Shown here piece after piece: positions 24,501-33,791 of a stretch of DNA of 64,000 bases. The position numbers and the translations under genes are program-made. The notes beneath the pieces were generated by a model that was not told where the DNA came from, made no database searches, and saw nothing but the letters and a program-made list of their open reading frames with translations. The first letter of the stretch is position 1. Each line of letters opens with the position of its first letter. The DNA lies in assembly GCA_036365455.1 (NCBI GenBank), contig JAWQUS010000011.1, positions 9,031,001 through 9,095,000 of the forward strand, given 5' to 3'. Origin of the DNA: Macrosoma leucophasiata. Taxonomy: Eukaryota; Arthropoda; Insecta; Lepidoptera; Hedylidae.

Positions 24501-27500
24501 AGGCCCGCAACCTGGGAGTAGTCATGGACGGTCAACTTCATTTTGAGACTCATGTTCTTGAAGCAGTACGTAACTGCTTCTATAGTCTTAAATTGTTATA
24601 TAGAATCCGACCTTTCCTTACCGTTGAGTTGCGCACTATGCTGTGTGAATCTCTCATTCTGTCCAAGTTGAATTATGCAGATTCAGTTTATGGCTCTTGT
24701 ATTCTGAGCAGAACAAATAAGTTGTTGCAGAGGGTCCAGAATGCATGTGCGCGTTTTTGCTTCAATATACCTCCCAGAACACATGTTACTTCATTTCTTA
24801 ATTCAGGCAATCTGATGAAAATGGCTTCTCGCAGGAGACTACATCTAGCCACCTTGCTGTTCGGTATCGTGTTGTCGGGAAGACCCGAATTTCTATTCAG
24901 GAAGCTGTCTTGGCGTCGGGATCGCGCTCGTATTTTCACGAGGGCCACATATGACTTATTGGCCATGCCGAAGCATAGAACGGCGGCTTTCCGAGGTAGC
25001 TTTAGGTTTGCCGCTACCCGTTGTTGGAATGGCCTCCCTCCACCTTTGCGTGTCCTAAAAACGCAACGAGCATTTCGTTCTAAGTTCAAAGAAATGATCA
25101 TGGAGGAACAAAAATTGGCAAATTTGTAAAAGGAAAAAACAAAATTTCACCCTTCGATGCTGCTCTGGTGCATCCACTTCATTTGCCACAGAAAGACACA
25201 CGTGGTTTCCCAGCACCAGTGTATGCCACGTAGCTGCATTGTGGAGGCAGCCACGTCGTATGTCTTGTTTTCATGCCACGTACGACCGGTTTTGCCGGTT
25301 TATGCAATTATTGCAATTATTTATTGTGATATGTAGGTAAATGTTATTTAAATACACATATAAATGAGATGTTGCAAAAATGTATGGACCTCCGGCCATG
25401 TATTGTACACAATATCATTAACAAGCAAAATCAATATAAAAACGTTTTTTACTGCATATATACACTTATTTAGCTTTGTTGACAGTTACAAAACATTATT
25501 TGCAGTTAGAATTGCAACTCAAAACCAAGATGGCGAATATGGCGGGCGATGTCATTTTGACAAATTACACTAATATTCATATTGAAAATGATAAAATCGT
25601 TTGAAGTAAATGTGGTTGTAACTATAAAATATATTCTTGAATAAATAAATTGTATTTTTTTCTGATTCTCCTTTAATTTACCCATTTTTTCAGGTACTGT
25701 ACGTACCAGAGCCGAGCTTGCAACATCTCCTTTTAACTATTTTCTGTTTGTCATATCATAAATTTTCTGGAACCTGTCACTTGTCACTTGTCATAGTGAC
25801 AGATGACAGCATGTTTTATTTTTAGTGTATCATCAAACATGTTTGATACCACGCCACCAAATATTTGGATTAATTATTGTATGTATATATGTATCTTCGC
25901 GCCAGGTCCCTAACGGGGTAGGCAGAGAGTGTGTAACTAATAATTTATTTATTTATCTATATTTATGTAATATTACGTAATTTTGTATATAAATATAACA
26001 GTAGTATGCATGGAAGTTTTATGTAGTTGGGCGGCTTGTAATTCGCAAAGCCACTTACGGTGGTCCTATCAGAACACCAGCGCTGTAGTGTCAACTACAG
26101 CAATCAGCTGAGATAGGTACCATTTTTTTGGTCTCACACATACATCATGCCGGTAGTTGTGTTAAGTTGTTTCTGTTTTTATTATTGTTTTTTTTTCTTT
26201 ATTATTATTATCATTTGTTTATTTAGTGTGTGTGTGTGTGTGTCAAAAAATAAACGGCTAAACGTTCCGACGCTTGACAGCGATTAGGAAGTTCATATTT
26301 TTTTTGAAGATAGTACTCGTAAATATAAAGCGTTTTGTGAAGTTTTACTTTTCGAAAATGCACAGTTCTTAAGATATATTTTTTCAAAACTTCCATACAA
26401 ATCGACTAGATCGCCATTTTAAGTTTGTTTATATGTCATGTTTGGTGGCAGCATTGACATAAAACGTTTCATTACTCATCAACGGCATTTAGTTCTATTT
26501 CTTACCATGTTACTTATTTACGTATTTTTCGATTTCGATAATTAATATTGTTCTATTATAAGTATTCATTCTGTTTTGTGTAAATAATAACTTCTGTAGA
26601 ACATATTATCAGTATATTTTTACTTTTTTTACACATAAAATATACAAATTCGTTTTTACTTTGTTTGGAACGGAACGCAACGGACGCCATTTTGTTTGTT
26701 TTACATGCAGTGACAGCTGTGTCGAGCAGTCAGCGTTTGTTGCCCTAGCAGTTGAGATCGTTTTCACGTACTCCTGTAAGATTTCCAACGAGTGACTACC
26801 ATGGCGTCTCCTACCCATGTTTCCCATGAAGAGTTGGTTAGGTTAGGTTGTATATGTAAAAACAGCGCGCGAGCCGAGCGAGCGAAGCGAGCGTGCCGCG
26901 GCAGCGGCCGGCGAAGCGCCAGAACCAAACTGTTGTTTAGGAAATACAAGCGACAATTTTTTTTTTCTTTTAAAACTACGCGTTTTTTGTAGATTGAGGA
27001 GTGTAGTGTTGGGGAGGGAAGGGTACACCCTCCTTCACACATTTTATCATGCCCTAAAGCCCCCCTCTTACTTCAAAATTGAGTATTTTTAATGGAATCA
27101 GTGCTATAGCATATCTCCTAAAATCTGGGGGGTTGGTTGCCTCCCTCCCCTCTCCCCCTCCCCCTCCCCCCTTACCCCCACAAACCATCGGTAATTGTTG
27201 GAAAGTTTTACCAAATAAACTATTTCTATTTCTATATCACACAAATACAATTACACAAATATTAATATGTAATTATTTATTTGTCGCGAGCATACTCGGG
27301 TGAAACCCGTAGTATGCCGCGATCTATTTTATCAATACAAAATATCCACACGGTTTCGGGTACGCGCGCTTTGCGGGCGTGAGACCTACCCGCGAATACG
27401 CCGCCCGACCGCCGCGGTTGCAACGCCAGTCGTGCTTGCCTACTCGACGCGTTTTCTTTGTCTCGCTATTTTGTTGATATTATTTGATTTGGACTTGTAA

Positions 27501-29131
27501 TTTCTATGTTTAGTGTTTGTGCCGTGACCTATACGTACTGTTATATAATATTGTGACTTTCTCCTTGTTCTTCTTGTACTGTACCTTCTGTTGTGACGTT
27601 TATACAATTATAGTTAATGTGAAACAGTGTGTGCGGACTTGTTATTAGTAACGTACCATTTACTCCTTACCACACATCACATCACTCCTACATACCTAAA
27701 TAAAAACGTAATCGCTTAACCGATTTTGATGATTAATGTTTTAATCAAGAAAGAGCATGAAAGTAAATTAAACGCTGTCGAGGCGCACTATACTCTGCCT
27801 ACCCCGTAAGCCTGCGGAGGTATGTATCTTCACGCCAGGTCCCTAACGGAGTAGGCAGAGAGTGTAGAGCGCCAGACATCCCGGTTCTGACAAACCTCTC
27901 GTGCCTCGTCTACCTTCATCATTCTCTTCATACATGCACGCCGATTCCTAAGACTTTTGACCCCACCATCAGACCTATTTGGTCATGGTAGGTCAGCCTT
28001 GGTCTTCCTGGGCCTCTGCAACCATCCACATTCGCATTGTATATCTGTTTAGTCATTCGCTCATTCGACATTCTTTCTATATGCCCGAACCATCGGAGCA
28101 TGCCTTTTTTCATTTTTACACCGATACTATCATTCACACAAAGTCTCTGCGGAGGTGATTGCAAATTTCAATATTAGCCATTTCGCATGCATAAAAGTTA
28201 TTGTAACGATTTGACAAACTTACTTTATTCCAAATTTTTGCCTATTTAGTTTAATAAATATATTTTTGTTTCCAGGAATTTATTGGACAACATTTGAGAC
28301 AACTAAAAAAATATTCAATAAACCAGACTCTGAAAAAAATACGTTTTTATTTAATTTCTTTTGTGGATCTGTTGCTGGTAGTGTAAGTACATGCTTAACT
28401 TATGAAATAACATACCTGCATTCACTTGAATAAAAATAGTCAGATAATTATATGTAAATATTATTATTACAGCTTGCTGCTTTTATTACATTACCCTTCG
28501 ATGTGATTAAAACACATCAACAGATAGAATTAGGAGAGAAGGAAATTTATACTGGTGAGTACATTTTTTTATCTTTAAATATGTTTCGGTTCATTATTAT
28601 ATAATAAAGTGTTATAAAACTTATTGCCCTTGTGTCGCCAACATGAAATTTTGTAGCAACTTAGTTGACATGAATTTAAAGTCTATGTAGTAAATTGCTG
28701 TTTTCTTAAAATGATGGTAATCACCGCAATCGATTCAGTTGTGATTCAATATCTGTTTTAATTAGGTTTCCGCACAGTACCATCCGCGGCATTAACAATA
28801 ATGTAAAGGAGTTTGTTATTCTTTCCAAACAACATCAGACTCATGAAACTTTGTGTGGGTAGTAACCAACTTAAAACACGGAGAAAAATAGATAAGAAGT
28901 TGTTATTTTAAATTTTTAGATGGAAAAGTTCACCAACGCGCCTCAAATATGAAAGATATTGCTAAAAATATTTATAGAAATCATGGATTAAAAGGATTAT
29001 TTACTGGTCTGATGCCTCGAATATTTAAAGTAGCGCCTGCTTGCGCTATAATGATATCAACATTTGAATATGGAAAGCAGTTTTTCCGAACATACAACAC
29101 ACAACAGTACAAGGAAAAAATGCAAAGGTAA
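15585..29131 (+). CDS. SLC25A39/40: mitochondrial carrier, SLC25A39/SLC25A40 type (spliced)
   Basis: Eight exons with GT-AG borders: 15585-15675, 15774-15931, 17338-17500, 17573-17695, 18189-18287, 28276-28382, 28473-28554 and 28920-29131. They total 1035 nt in frame, giving 344 residues, close to the family length. Three mitochondrial-carrier repeats are visible through PLDVVK (residues 33-38), PLELIR and PFDVIK. Family-specific stretches include [24 protein letters not shown] and [15 protein letters not shown]. This family sits in the inner mitochondrial membrane, and SLC25A39/40 are established glutathione importers in vertebrates. The first matrix loop has cysteines at 53, 57, 65 and 67, comparable to the regulatory Fe-S cysteines of SLC25A39. 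Introns 1-4, 6 and 7 are 72-1406 bp, whereas intron 5 is about 10 kb and full of transposons. Assignment to 39 versus 40 is not resolved by eye. Confidence 0.93.
16400..16448. repeat. 20-bp inverted repeat in intron 2
   Basis: Arms 16400-16419 and 16429-16448 pair with one mismatch around a 9-nt loop. It lies in intron 2 of the carrier gene. Confidence 0.75.
16651..16704. repeat. perfect 25-bp hairpin in intron 2
   Basis: Arms 16651-16675 and 16680-16704 are perfectly complementary with a 4-nt loop (ATTG). It is probably a fold-back scar or the core of a small MITE. Confidence 0.85.
16770..16865 (+). repeat. dispersed repeat, related to 42805-42900
   Basis: The phrases GGAGGTTGGGTGA and GTCCATTCTATAC followed by TATTATTATTACATATTCTC also occur at 42805-42900. 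The two share order and spacing, so this is a dispersed repeat family of unknown type. Confidence 0.6.
18701..18846. mobile_element. small MITE with CCCCTTTATTCATAAAC ends
   Basis: A segment of about 146 bp in intron 5 begins CCCCTTTATTCATAAAC and ends GTTTATGAATAAGGGGG, flanked by TTA on both sides. It has no coding capacity. Confidence 0.7.
19244..20226 (-). repeat. dispersed ~1-kb repeat, copy A
   Basis: This shares its whole length, in reverse orientation, with 32239-33330. The distal part (19244-19675) is itself a fold-back: inverted arms of about 120-130 bp starting GAAAAACCGACTTCAAAAC and ending near GAAGTCGGTGCCAAGCC enclose a piece with an RTE-like 3' end (CTCTGCCTACCCC...GGCGTGAAG). 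The other end is TAACCGAGTTCAAAAAACGA read on the minus strand. Confidence 0.7.
20240..20625 (-). repeat. gypsy-type LTR fragment with polypurine tract
   Basis: Read on the minus strand a purine tract (TTGGAGGGGAG, about 20606-20616) is followed by TGATGTAGCGTCCAC, the form expected at an LTR start. This parallels the 3' end of the plus-strand gypsy at 23719 (TGATGCAGGG after a GGAGGGGAG tract). The outer end is not certain. It carries one copy of a GC-rich module also found at 21066-21190. Confidence 0.5.
20352..21190. repeat. GC-rich module repeated three times
   Basis: A module of about 61 bp containing AAAAGxGAGGATCCTCCGAC and GGTGGTAGCGCCTGGCGG occurs at 20379-20439, 21066-21128 and 21130-21190. 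The first two also share about 27 bp of left flank, which suggests the LTR copies of one minus-oriented element. The third abuts the start of the gypsy pol frame. Confidence 0.65.
21190..23702 (+). pseudogene. gypsy pol: RT, RNase H and integrase, one nonsense break
   Basis: A gypsy-type polyprotein fragment opens at [19 protein letters not shown], and gag, protease and the RT N-terminus are missing. In the 21168-22841 frame RT has VLDLVKAY near residue 68 and YLDD at 128-131. RNase H has TDASDTALG and YTDHKPL. An integrase zinc region (HSLSHPG...CLTC) follows, then DLIG. A TGA at 22839-22841 interrupts the frame exactly where it should continue, and from 22884 the same frame carries TDRGRQFES and [10 protein letters not shown], the second Asp and the Glu of the DDE core, then a Pro-rich tail ending at 23702. 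The frame is otherwise continuous, so a single nonsense change accounts for the break in this segment. Confidence 0.85.
23703..23848 (+). other. gypsy polypurine tract and LTR start, truncated
   Basis: After the gypsy stop codon a GGAGGGGAG tract precedes TGATGCAGGGAACG (23719), the likely 3' LTR start. The AT-rich continuation is cut at about 23849 by the LINE. Confidence 0.5.
23849..25129 (+). pseudogene. 5'-truncated non-LTR retrotransposon RT
   Basis: The open frame extends upstream of the first start-like codon at 23927. It reads [20 protein letters not shown], then an RT core with [27 protein letters not shown] and MYADDLQIY, a thumb region, and a C-terminal tail with [17 protein letters not shown]. 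The reading is continuous for over 400 residues to TAA at 25129, but endonuclease and RT N-terminus are absent, as in an ordinary 5'-truncated insertion. The style of the C-terminal region resembles CR1/L2/Jockey-type elements. I cannot fix the clade. Confidence 0.8.
25130..25364 (+). other. LINE 3' UTR
   Basis: Sequence between the LINE stop codon and the MITE, with no ORF. It contains a CCACGTAC/GTACGTGG-rich stretch and ends AT-rich, as expected for a LINE 3' UTR. Confidence 0.45.
25365..25735 (-). mobile_element. MITE with GGAGATGTTGC termini, copy 2
   Basis: Inverted and shorter copy of the element at 14166-14635. Its left end reads GAGATGTTGCAAAAATGTAT and its right end GCAACATCTCC, with the shared internal CCAAGATGGCGAATATGGCG. 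Confidence 0.75.
25736..27744. other. intron 5 remainder: microsatellites and unassigned repeats
   Basis: No coding signal. It contains a (TG)n run at about 26226-26243, a GC-rich low-complexity patch at 26860-26935 (GCGAGCCGAGCGAGCGAAGC), C-rich runs near 27150, and a short RTE-type 3' tail near 25895 (TGTATCTTCGCGCCAGGTCC). Confidence 0.5.
27745..27811 (+). mobile_element. RTE LINE 3' scrap
   Basis: GAAAGAGCATGAAAGTAAxTT matches the RTE ORF at about 37768, then the sequence jumps to the RTE tail CTCTGCCTACCCCGT. It is an internally deleted plus-strand copy into which another RTE inserted. Confidence 0.6.
27822..28146 (-). mobile_element. 5'-truncated RTE LINE with 10-bp target duplication
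   Basis: This minus-strand copy matches the last about 330 bp of the RTE at 35186-38206, encoding a peptide with [20 protein letters not shown]. It is flanked by CTGCGGAGGT at 27812-27821 and 28147-28156, a clear target-site duplication. Confidence 0.85.
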
Positions 29132-29175
29132 CAAACTATCATGTTAGGTTTTTATTTTACACTGCACAATCAGGG

Positions 29176-29275
29176 AACTGGTCACTTAATAATGGCAACC
29201 CTTGTTAAATACGTCCGACTGCTGGGCACCAGACTTTCCCCTTCTCGGGAGGAGGCCACTCAAAAAAATATTGAT
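29176..29275. repeat. dispersed lepidopteran repeat fragment
   Basis: The phrases AATGGCAACCC and GACTGCTGGGCACCAGA followed by a CCCC...GGGGAGGAGGCC-like stretch recur inverted at about 31921-31990. It is a dispersed repeat of unassigned class. Confidence 0.5.
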
Positions 29276-29437
29276 TTATTTTTGTGTAAAATCTACTAGT
29301 ATTCTGGCATTCTTAAGTGTTGTCCATCCTCCAGTCCCTAATTATCGTAGAATTTTTGGGACACGTTGTTTAAATACAAGAATTGCTTATTTATTCTAAG
29401 GTTTAAAACCTGCCAAACAAAAGGAAAAATTTTCTTC

Positions 29438-29503
29438 AATAAAGCCATGATCCATTACATAAGAAATTTAAAAAAATCTTATGTAAAGAATCATGGCTTT
29501 ATT
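29438..29503 (+). terminator. candidate poly(A) signal of the carrier gene inside a hairpin
   Basis: AATAAA at 29438-29443 lies 307 bp after the stop codon of the carrier gene. It starts a 27-bp inverted repeat (29438-29464 with 29477-29503, about three mismatches), so the signal is the first part of one arm. Use as the real polyadenylation site is inferred. Confidence 0.45.
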
Positions 29504-29739
29504 TGTAAAAATAAAAACTAAAAAAAAAACCGGTCAAGTGCATGTCGGGCCACGCGCGGTGTAGGGTTCCGTAGTTACAGAGTAAAAGATGAAATAAAAA
29601 AAAAAAAAAATATTTTGTAAGAACTTGTTCGAAATTTTCGAGTAAAGTACATTTGATCGACTATTACTCCCAAACTTGCAAGGCCAACTTAAGTGTGATA
29701 GTTTTCCTTTTAATTTCGTTATATATACTATTGCTGTAA

Positions 29740-31357
29740 TAGACTACAAGCCCATGTTAAAAAATTGATGGGTCATTTGAACCACCAGGTGACCTATCTA
29801 GAGCGATATAAGAGCATAAAATAATAAGATTCAGCACTATGCCGTCACTTGTAAGCTGTCCAACTGAGTGCAGGTGAGAATTCAAAAGTACAGGTAGACT
29901 CAGTACATTTTGGTCACATATTTTCGTACGGCATTCTTACCAACGATAGACCCATTAAAAATAATAAGAAAGCGCACAGTGCCGTACAAAAATGGTGCGC
30001 CACGAAGTCGGATTTTTTTTTTATTTTCCGACAATTACCGGGGTAAATTTGGTCATTTGATTTTGTACGGCATCTGTGTCATACTATTTCAATAATGCTT
30101 TCAATTCATTATTCCGCAACGCCGTACAAAAATCATGCGACAAGGGGAAAAAATCGAGAGTTGCAACCCCCTTTCTGTCCGTAGTCCAGGGGGTGATTTG
30201 AAAAAGTACGGCATCGGTTCCAAAACATTATGTAGCACTCAAAAGTACTATTAAAAGTAATGCCGTCAAAAAATGATTGTTCCCTTGAATGTATATCAAT
30301 AATTATCTTAATTTCATCGTATTTTTGATTTATAAAGCTGTAAAATCATTTGAACCTGTACGGGAACTTTTTTTTTAACATGATATTATAAAATACAATT
30401 GTTATATAGTATTGCCGTTCAAAAGAAACCGTTCTAAAAAAAATTATAGAGAAATGCAAAAACTGAAATTTTGCAAATTATTGTAAAAATTTAAATATCA
30501 TTGATTAATGAAATATAATAGTTTTATACATTTTATTTCTTGTTTTAAATAGATGAATTAGGAAAAAATGATGCCGTACATTTTTGTGCAAACCATATCT
30601 TTTAGGCTGATGAAATCAACGCTTCAATTTTGAGGGTACTTTATGGCCATCTGATACAGTACGGTATTAACATATTTTTGAAGAGGACAATTGATAATAT
30701 GATAAAATCACTATGACGTCTAACTAAACTGAAACGGTGTGTATATTATGTCCATATTTCGTTATATGGAATTTTTCTTTTTGATTTTTTCTTTTTCGGT
30801 TTTTTTTCCCCTTTGAACCAACGAAAATGTACGGCACATGAAAAAATATTATCTATGCATAAAATAATTTCAAAATAAGTTTATTTCATGTTGTGTCAAA
30901 TCACCCCCTGGACTACGGAAAGAGAGGGGGTTGCAACTCTCGATTTCTTCCCCTTGTCGCATGATTTTTGTACGGCGTTGCGGAATAATGAATTGAAAGC
31001 ATTATTGAAATAGTATGACACAGATGCCGTACAAAATCAAATGACCAAATTTACCCCGGTAATTGTCAGAAAATAAAAAAAAATTCCGACTTCGTGGCGC
31101 ACCATTTTTGTACGGCACTGTGCGTTTTCTTATTATTTTTAATGGGTCTATCGTTGGTAAGAATGCCGTACAAAAATATGTGACCAAAATGTACTGAGTC
31201 TACCTGTACTTTTGAATTCTCACCTGCACTCAGTTGGACAGCTTACAAGTGACGGCATAGTGCTGAATCTTATTATTTTATGCTCTTATATCGCTCTAGA
31301 TAGGTCACCTGGTGGTTCAAATGACCCATCAATTTTTTAACATGGGCTTGTAGTCTA
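29740..31357. mobile_element. fold-back DNA element with 461-bp inverted arms
   Basis: Arms 29740-30201 and 30897-31357 are inverted copies with very few differences. The ends read TAGACTACAAGCCCATG and its complement, and a TAA target duplication flanks both ends (29737-29739, 31358-31360). The roughly 695-bp centre has no ORF of note. A motif GTACGGCAT / ATGCCGTAC recurs about 15 times across arms and centre in both orientations. Mirror 61-codon frames in the arms (29910-30095 and 31002-31187) are products of the palindrome. The 3-bp TAA duplication is compatible with a PIF/Harbinger-type non-autonomous element. Confidence 0.8.
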
Positions 31358-31690
31358 TAACGCTTGAATTTCTAACAATAACCGTTTAGTCTGTAGGGAA
31401 CTTGAGTCTAACGAAAATTTGCACTTTAAAGCTTAATAAGTCACGAACAGTTAATTAAATCGAAAAATGATGTTCGGACACTCATACTATTTTTTAAAAA
31501 CCTATCCAACGATACTACACACTATATGGAAATCGAAAATTAAAAAAAATATCTGTGAGTTACATGTAGGCGAGGTTACCCTAACTATATATTTTTTCAT
31601 GTTTTTATTTTACCACTTTGTCGGCGTAATTAAGATGTATACTTGTGCCAAATTTCAAGTCTCTAGTACTTATAGTTTTTGCGCTAAACT

Positions 31691-31693
31691 GCG

Positions 31694-31747
<54 letters not shown>
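31691..31747. repeat. (GACA)n microsatellite
   Basis: About 55 bp of nearly perfect ACAG/GACA tetranucleotides inside the dispersed repeat. Confidence 0.95.
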
Positions 31748-31748
<1 letters not shown>

Positions 31749-31920
31749 GGACATGGCGAAACTATAAGGGTTCCTTGTTTACTACGGAACCCTAAAAATG
31801 GTACAATTACACCAATAGTTATATTATTATTTTAAGAATCTGAAGAACATTTTCGGCTGTTTAAAATATTTTTACCTCACCTGCATAAAAGTTTAAAATT
31901 AAAATTTATGTATCTTCTAC

Positions 31921-31990
31921 AGGCCTCCCCCCAAAAAGGGGAGAGACTCGTGCCCAGCAGTGGGACGTATAGTGGGTTGCCATTATTATT
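31921..31990. repeat. dispersed repeat fragment, inverted relative to 29176
   Basis: CGTGCCCAGCAGTGGGACGT and GGGTTGCCATTATTA match the complement of the fragment at 29176-29275. Confidence 0.5.
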
Positions 31991-32238
31991 TAATATTATA
32001 TATCTTCTACTGTTGGTAGGAAAGATCATATTTATTCTTCTTCTTTATTATAAAAATAATCTTTAGGATAAAATATTTTGAATATCAGGAAACATTCTTT
32101 AGGTTCTCTAGATATATTCACATCCATTGATTTGTACAGAAAAAATATATTCCATACATTTTTGGTGCTTGTCATGATTCTTTCTACCTGCATGTCTTTA
32201 CCCTTTTGTATTTTTTATGTTTGCACACATTCTTATTT

Positions 32239-33330
32239 TTTAACCGAGTTCAAAAAACGAGAAGGTTCTCAATTCGGCCGGTATATATATATATATATAT
32301 ATTTTATGTATGTACGCGAATTTCGCCGAGATTTCGGGACCGATTTACGTAATTCTTGTTTTGTTTGATGCGGAATAGTTTCGAATTTTTATGGGACCAC
32401 CATAAAAATTTGATTCAGATAGGCCTATTAGTTTTTATTTTATTAGCATTTTTTTACTTACTTTCACCTCAGACTAAAGGAATAAGATGGAAATTGATTA
32501 GTACCTTTAATATTGGGAGCTCCTGACATAGCTTTCCCCCGAATAAATAATATAAATTTTTGATTATTACCTGAATAGACGGCGAGTTGACATACAGTGC
32601 GTTGAATCCACTGACGTCATAGATAGTCCTAATGCGCATAACAACAAGATGACAACAAGTGACAATGACACATTTACTCATCGACGACACAACACAGCTT
32701 ATTTACTCCTTCGTGGATAAAATTTTTTCATTAAATTCGTATAGTTGTGTTATAATTTTGTATCGACACACCTAAACAATTAAAATTAGGTATCTAATTG
32801 TCACGAAGCTAAAAGAGTCAGATTTTACAAATTTAATAGATGTGAACACTAATCTAATTGACAATGCAGCAATAAACTAAAAAGTATTAAATAAATATAA
32901 CTACGTTAAGAAAAACCGACTTCAAAACTGAAAAGAAAAAATAAGACTTAATTGTAATTATACTACATATTATTTATATGTGCTATTTACTAATAGGTTT
33001 GAAATCGGTGCTAAGCCAAAATCACTAAAGTAGGCATTTCATTGTATTAAAACGTAACTTCACGCCTGTAATCCCCGAAGGGGTAGGCAGAGGAGAAATG
33101 CATGAATTCAAGCATACATGCAAACACGATTCGCCGGTTTAGTTTTGTTCAGTGTATTAATTTGCTCGTATTCATATTTAAGTGATTAAAATATAATTAT
33201 TTGTTTGAGGCTTGGCACCGACTTCAAACCTGTTAGTAAATAGCACATATAAATAATAGGTAGTATATAATTACAATTAAATCTTTTTTATTTTTTACTT
33301 TTCAGTTTTGAAGTCTGTTTTTCTATATTA
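32239..33330 (+). repeat. dispersed ~1-kb repeat, copy B
   Basis: Direct copy of the family at 19244-20226. It starts TAACCGAGTTCAAAAAACGA, contains CCACTGACGTCATAGATAGT, and ends with the fold-back part bounded by GAAAAACCGACTTCAAAAC near 32910 and its inverse near 33310. Confidence 0.75.
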
Positions 33331-33400
33331 ATTTTTAATTTTTCTTATATTTATTTTAATTTCATTTTGCGTAAGTTTATATTAATATTTTCTCTTTCAG

Positions 33401-33437
33401 AGAAGGAATTGACATACAAATAATTAAAAGTGAATGA
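33401..33437 (+). CDS. possible alternative last exon of the carrier gene
   Basis: If the donor AG|GTAACA at 29127/29128 is used, the strong acceptor TTTTCTCTTTCAG ending at 33400 joins in frame. It replaces the stop by 11 further codons encoding EGIDIQIIKSE after the arginine, ending TGA at 33435-33437. AATAAA-type signals follow near 33498. The default stop at 29129 is equally plausible. The exon lies beyond several repeats, so transcript data are needed. Confidence 0.35.
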
Positions 33438-33791
33438 TAGATACATTTTAATTGTATGTTAGTAGATATCAATATTTTTGAGAATGTATTTATATCTTTA
33501 AATAAATATGGATAAATACTTAATTAAGTAATTTAATTCTTAAATACCTACATAGTTTATAGATTGTAATTCTATAGTTCGTGCAAAATATTTCAATACA
33601 AAACATATTATGATGTTTTTTGTGCTACCTTCCATAGTTCAAAAATTATCATTAATTATTGTGGTGTAGTTCTGTAAGTTGTAATTGGTTAATAATGAAA
33701 TCCCTATTGGATTGCAAAGTATGATAAGTAGATAGTATGTTACCTATTCCATAATTTTGTAAATTGTGATGTTCATTCCATTGCATAGATG

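Larger units (their letters stand above)
29530..31795 (+). repeat. dispersed repeat split by a fold-back element
   Basis: The left part (29530-29739) begins GGTCAAGTGCATGTCGGGCC and contains GTAGGGTTCCGTAGTTACAG. The right part (31358-31795) ends ACTACGGAACCCTAAAAA and contains the (GACA)n run typical of this insect repeat. The two halves are separated by the 1.6-kb fold-back. Confidence 0.6.

Noticed and set aside
27079..27500. Short Pro-rich and Arg-rich frames in intron 5
   Set aside because: Low-complexity C-rich sequence and unassigned repeat; no conserved domain or splice context.
29910..31187. Paired 61-residue proteins in opposite orientation
   Set aside because: They are mirror images produced by the inverted arms of the fold-back element.
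31691..31747. CRISPR-like or regulatory array
   Set aside because: A plain (GACA)n microsatellite within a known type of insect repeat, without spacers.
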